NCBI GenBank assembly: GCA_946478775.1
Contig: CAMLDR010000163.1
Span: 1 to 9,370, forward strand
Direction of reading: 5' to 3'
DNA length: 9,370 bases
Origin: an uncultured Flavobacteriales bacterium
Lineage (GTDB): Bacteria; Bacteroidota; Bacteroidia; Flavobacteriales; Crocinitomicaceae
Shown here: piece by piece, positions 6,740-9,370 of the stretch
Position numbering within the stretch: position 1 is the first letter of the stretch
Layout: each line of letters starts with the position of its first letter
The notes under the pieces: model-generated
What the model was told of the DNA's origin: nothing
What the model saw: only the letters and a program-made list of their open reading frames with translations
Database searches by the model: none
Position numbers and translations under genes: made by a program

Positions 6740-8074
6740 ATGAAAGATTTTAACAACATAGAAACGGATCCAATTCCGGAAGGATTGGAATTCAACGAAA
6801 GTTACATGCAGGATGCCTTTGCACTATATGATGCGGAGAAACAAAAACGCAAACGCCGTTTGTTGATTTGGTGGATTTTTTCGTCGACGGGTTTTGCAGC
6901 CCTATTATTAACCGGGATTTATTTCTTCACGAATGGAGGTACTTCAGATACGGATACTAAACATCCATTGTCCGAAAACAAGGTTTCAGGCAGTATAACA
7001 CCAACTACTCAAACCGGTTCTGCAAGTTCAGCAAAGTCTCAGGGAAACAGGAAACAATCTGCGGAAACAAATGAGGTAAAAACACCTTTTGCAAACGATG
7101 AAAACCTTGTGAAAAGTGCTGCGGCAAATAAAATCAGAACTGCTTCAACGAGTGTTGTATCCAATCAAAAAAGTAAAACGAGAAGTGAATTCAGCAAAAA
7201 TAACAGGAACAAGCTTAGAAGTTCAACGGCCATATTTACTGCTTCCGGCCAAGCAGGTCAGGTTGAATCTGAATATTTTGCAGTGAAACAGGAGGGTTCC
7301 GGAAACAAAACCTCCAATCCAACTGGCTATCAGGATAAATTAACAGGAAAAACAATCCGTGACTCCTTGTCGCAATACGATCTCACATTTTTACCGATGA
7401 GAGCGGCATATTTGGCTTTTCCGGGTGACACAACTCTCCATCTGATTACCATACCGGATCATCCACATCAGAAAGATACTGATCTTCGCAAACATTGTGT
7501 GTCTATCAACCTGGGAGTTAATACATTGTTTGGAATGAAAGAATTGCAAAACCGTGTGACATTCAGAGAATCTATCGGTGTTTCATACACTTACCGAATC
7601 CACCCGAAATTTACAATCGGAGCAGGTTTGGAATACCATTCCATCTCACGGATCTCTTATAAGCGAAAAGTGGGCGACACCACAAATTCAGACAACACCA
7701 CTACCATTCTGAATAAAACGACCTTGAATTATGTCAGTTTATCTCCTCAAATGAGTTTTCAATTGGCTCCAAAGCATCAGTTGACGGCAGGTTTGGGAAT
7801 AGAATACTTATTGACCGATCCGGGCGAACGTTATGAAATTCAGAACTACACTTCCGAGAGCAACAGCAGAACCAATAGCAAATTGTATTACAGCACTTTC
7901 AATCGCTTCAATTTTTCTGCTTCGCTTGGATATTCTTTTCAATTCAGCAGATTCATGTCGGCTCATGCCTTGTATCATTTCGGATTCACGGATATTACCA
8001 AAAACAACTCATTCAATAACAGCTTTGATAGAAACAGCAGGTTGCAATTGATGCTGAAAATCAGATTGTATTAA
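6740..8074 (+). CDS. Dma-like dual membrane-spanning anti-sigma factor candidate
   Basis: A 444-residue protein. Residues 1-40 form a short cytoplasmic segment, acidic then strongly basic (KQKRKRR). Residues 41-63 are one transmembrane helix (LLIWWIFSSTGFAALLLTGI). By the positive-inside rule the N-terminus is cytoplasmic. Residues 64-250 are a Ser/Thr/Lys/Asn-rich, low-complexity periplasmic linker with one hydrophobic island (YDLTFLPMRAAYLAF, 213-227). Residues 252-444 contain about eight amphipathic strands (CVSINLGVNTL, ESIGVSYTYRI, FTIGAGLEYHSI, YVSLSPQMSFQL, QLTAGLGIEYLL, FSASLGYSFQFS, MSAHALYHFGF, LQLMLKIRLY) and a terminal Tyr, as in outer-membrane barrels. There is no signal peptide and no zinc-binding anti-sigma motif. 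This layout matches the dual membrane-spanning anti-sigma (Dma) proteins known from Bacteroides thetaiotaomicron. The gene starts 6 bp after the sigma gene. Annotation pipelines would probably call it only 'outer membrane beta-barrel protein'. Confidence 0.8.
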   Translation: MKDFNNIETDPIPEGLEFNESYMQDAFALYDAEKQKRKRRLLIWWIFSSTGFAALLLTGIYFFTNGGTSDTDTKHPLSENKVSGSITPTTQTGSASSAKSQGNRKQSAETNEVKTPFANDENLVKSAAANKIRTASTSVVSNQKSKTRSEFSKNNRNKLRSSTAIFTASGQAGQVESEYFAVKQEGSGNKTSNPTGYQDKLTGKTIRDSLSQYDLTFLPMRAAYLAFPGDTTLHLITIPDHPHQKDTDLRKHCVSINLGVNTLFGMKELQNRVTFRESIGVSYTYRIHPKFTIGAGLEYHSISRISYKRKVGDTTNSDNTTTILNKTTLNYVSLSPQMSFQLAPKHQLTAGLGIEYLLTDPGERYEIQNYTSESNSRTNSKLYYSTFNRFNFSASLGYSFQFSRFMSAHALYHFGFTDITKNNSFNNSFDRNSRLQLMLKIRLY

Positions 8075-8076
8075 CC

Positions 8077-8120
8077 AAAATTAAGTAGGGGCTGAAAATT
8101 TTCAGCCCCTACTTAATTTT
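8077..8120. terminator. Bidirectional terminator between convergent genes
   Basis: A perfect inverted repeat with two 22-nt arms (8077-8098 and 8099-8120), core AGTAGGGGCTG / CAGCCCCTACT. A-rich and T-rich flanks give a T-tail on either strand. It lies directly after the stop of the plus-strand sigma operon and 18 bp before the end of the minus-strand biotin carboxylase gene, so it should stop transcription from both sides. The central AAAATTTT would form the loop. Confidence 0.9.
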
Positions 8121-8137
8121 ATATTTCATCAAATGAG

Positions 8138-9370
8138 TTAATGTGCATGCAGTTTCCAGGTGGAAGTGATGTCTCTTGACGCGGCATTTTTGTTTGCTTT
8201 CTCTGTCAGGTCTTTCCAAACCTGTCCGATCCCTGCTTCCAGAGCCTCTTTTTCGTCTTTAAACAAATCCCACATAACCGTTGGGTTCTGGAAATAATGT
8301 TTCACGAAATTGGTATCAAAATCTCCTGAGCGGAATGCCGGGTGCATCATCACGAATTTCCCAAAATCCAGGGTTGTTTTCAATCCTGAGATCTCATAAT
8401 TATTGATCGCTGTGATCATTTTTGCCATGGCTTCTTCGCGGTTTTCGCCCCAAACGACCAATTTAGCGATCATCGGGTCGTAATAGATCGGAACTTCCAT
8501 TCCTTCTTCAAAAGCATCGTCTACACGCGCCAGGTCCTTTCTTGGTCTGCGGTAACGGTTCAGGGTACCGATATCCGGAATAAATCCGTTCAGGGTATCT
8601 TCTGCGTACACACGTACTTCTATGGAGTGTCCGTGAATGATTAATTCGTCCTGCAATTTTGGTAAACGCTCACCTCTTGCAACGCGAACCTGCCATTCCA
8701 CCAAATCCGTTCCGGTAATCTCTTCCGTAACCGGGTGTTCTACCTGTAAACGGGTATTCATTTCCAGGAAGTAGAAATTCAATTCGGCATCCAATAGGAA
8801 CTCCACCGTTCCTGCACCTTCGTAATTACATGCTTTACAAACGGCAACTGCAGCTTCTCCCATTCGCTTGCGCAATTCCGGGGTTAAAACAGCCGAAGGA
8901 GCCTCTTCAATGACTTTTTGGTGGCGGCGCTGAATAGAACACTCACGCTCAAACAAATAAACGGTATTTCCCAATTGGTCAGCAAAGACCTGGATTTCAA
9001 TGTGACGCGGTTTTGTGACAAATTTCTCAATGAAAACCGCATCATCACCAAAGGAAGAACGCGCTTCGCTTTGGGCCATTTTCATCTGTTCTTCAAACTC
9101 TCCTACATGTTCCACCAAACGCATTCCTTTTCCACCACCTCCGGCAGATGCTTTGATCAAAATCGGAAAGCCGACTTCTGCTGCAATTTTTTTAGCGGCT
9201 TCCACATCCGTAATGGCTTCATCCACTCCCGGAACCAAAGGAACATTGTAATTCTTTACCGCTTGTTTCGCTGAAAGCTTATCTCCCATGATCTCCATCG
9301 CTTCCGGAGAAGGCCCGATAAACTTAATTCCGGCTTCTTTCACCTTTCTGGCAAATCCGGCATTTTCAGA
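8138..9370 (-). CDS. accC: Biotin carboxylase (AccC-type), 5' end outside window
   Basis: The C-terminal 410 residues of a biotin carboxylase. The enzyme uses ATP to carboxylate biotin on the carrier protein, the first half-reaction of acetyl-CoA (or propionyl-CoA) carboxylase. The reading frame stays open to base 9370 (SENAGFARKV before KEAGIKFIGP). From alignment by memory to E. coli AccC, about 85 N-terminal residues are missing; the GTG at 9343 is internal. Visible motifs are MGDK, the ATP-grasp glycine loop KASAGGGGKGMR, RHIEIQVFAD, QRRHQKVIEEAPS and the signature EMNTRLQVEHPVTEEITG. These keep the residues equivalent to K116, K159, H209, K238, E288, N290 and R292. A C-terminal extension of about 40 residues (ending ITSTWKLHAH) follows the usual end, and no biotinyl domain is present. 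The full protein would be about 495 residues, longer than E. coli's 449. Acetyl- versus propionyl-CoA use depends on genes outside the window. Confidence 0.9.
   Translation of the reverse strand, partial: SENAGFARKVKEAGIKFIGPSPEAMEIMGDKLSAKQAVKNYNVPLVPGVDEAITDVEAAKKIAAEVGFPILIKASAGGGGKGMRLVEHVGEFEEQMKMAQSEARSSFGDDAVFIEKFVTKPRHIEIQVFADQLGNTVYLFERECSIQRRHQKVIEEAPSAVLTPELRKRMGEAAVAVCKACNYEGAGTVEFLLDAELNFYFLEMNTRLQVEHPVTEEITGTDLVEWQVRVARGERLPKLQDELIIHGHSIEVRVYAEDTLNGFIPDIGTLNRYRRPRKDLARVDDAFEEGMEVPIYYDPMIAKLVVWGENREEAMAKMITAINNYEISGLKTTLDFGKFVMMHPAFRSGDFDTNFVKHYFQNPTVMWDLFKDEKEALEAGIGQVWKDLTEKANKNAASRDITSTWKLHAH

Noticed and set aside
9234..9249. ACCAAAGG followed by ATTGT inside the biotin carboxylase gene
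   Set aside because: Spacing is about 11 bp rather than 22, it lies within coding sequence, and no gene follows in that orientation.
8918..9274. Plus-strand open frames opposite the biotin carboxylase gene
   Set aside because: The opposite strand carries unmistakable catalytic motifs throughout; the plus-strand translations show no family features.

Overview
The window looks like a chromosome fragment from a member of the Bacteroidota, probably Flavobacteriales and perhaps a Fluviicola/Crocinitomicaceae-like lineage. The lineage is inferred from a C-terminal type IX secretion (T9SS) sorting domain, AxAQ-type signal peptides, small outer-membrane beta-barrels, poor Shine-Dalgarno sites and a moderate A+T bias. 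No rRNA, tRNA, CRISPR array, transposase or other mobile-element gene was seen.

Layout. 1-233: leader with no recognisable gene or convincing promoter. 234-3425 (+): giant AsmA-like envelope protein. 3426-3660: 235 bp non-coding; the first 130 bp hold nothing I recognise, then a hairpin terminator and the first copy of a promoter-like motif. 3661-4542 (+): secreted protein with T9SS sorting domain, followed by its own terminator and a second motif copy. 4708-5337 (+): small outer-membrane beta-barrel, with its own terminator and a third motif copy. 5478-8074 (+): a tight three-gene unit of a second, related beta-barrel, an ECF-type sigma factor, and a protein with a short cytoplasmic segment, one membrane helix, a long disordered periplasmic linker and a C-terminal outer-membrane barrel. 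8077-8120: perfect inverted-repeat terminator between convergent genes. 8138-9370 (-): 3' part of a biotin carboxylase (AccC-type), cut by the window edge.

The interesting part is 3555-8074. The three transcription units there each begin with the same two-block sequence, ACC(C/A)AAGG(T/G)TTTT then ATTGT, with exactly 22 bp between block starts in all three cases. The first two share a third block at the same phase. The third unit encodes a sigma factor and a protein whose layout matches the dual membrane-spanning anti-sigma factors (Dma) described in Bacteroides thetaiotaomicron. The simplest model, which is inference, is a self-contained envelope-sensing regulon. The barrel of the Dma-like protein sits in the outer membrane and its N-terminus holds the sigma factor at the inner membrane. 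On release, the sigma factor reads the shared promoters to make two related small barrels and one T9SS-exported protein, and raises its own expression through the third promoter.

The flanking AsmA-like and biotin carboxylase genes look like ordinary neighbours and do not carry the motif.
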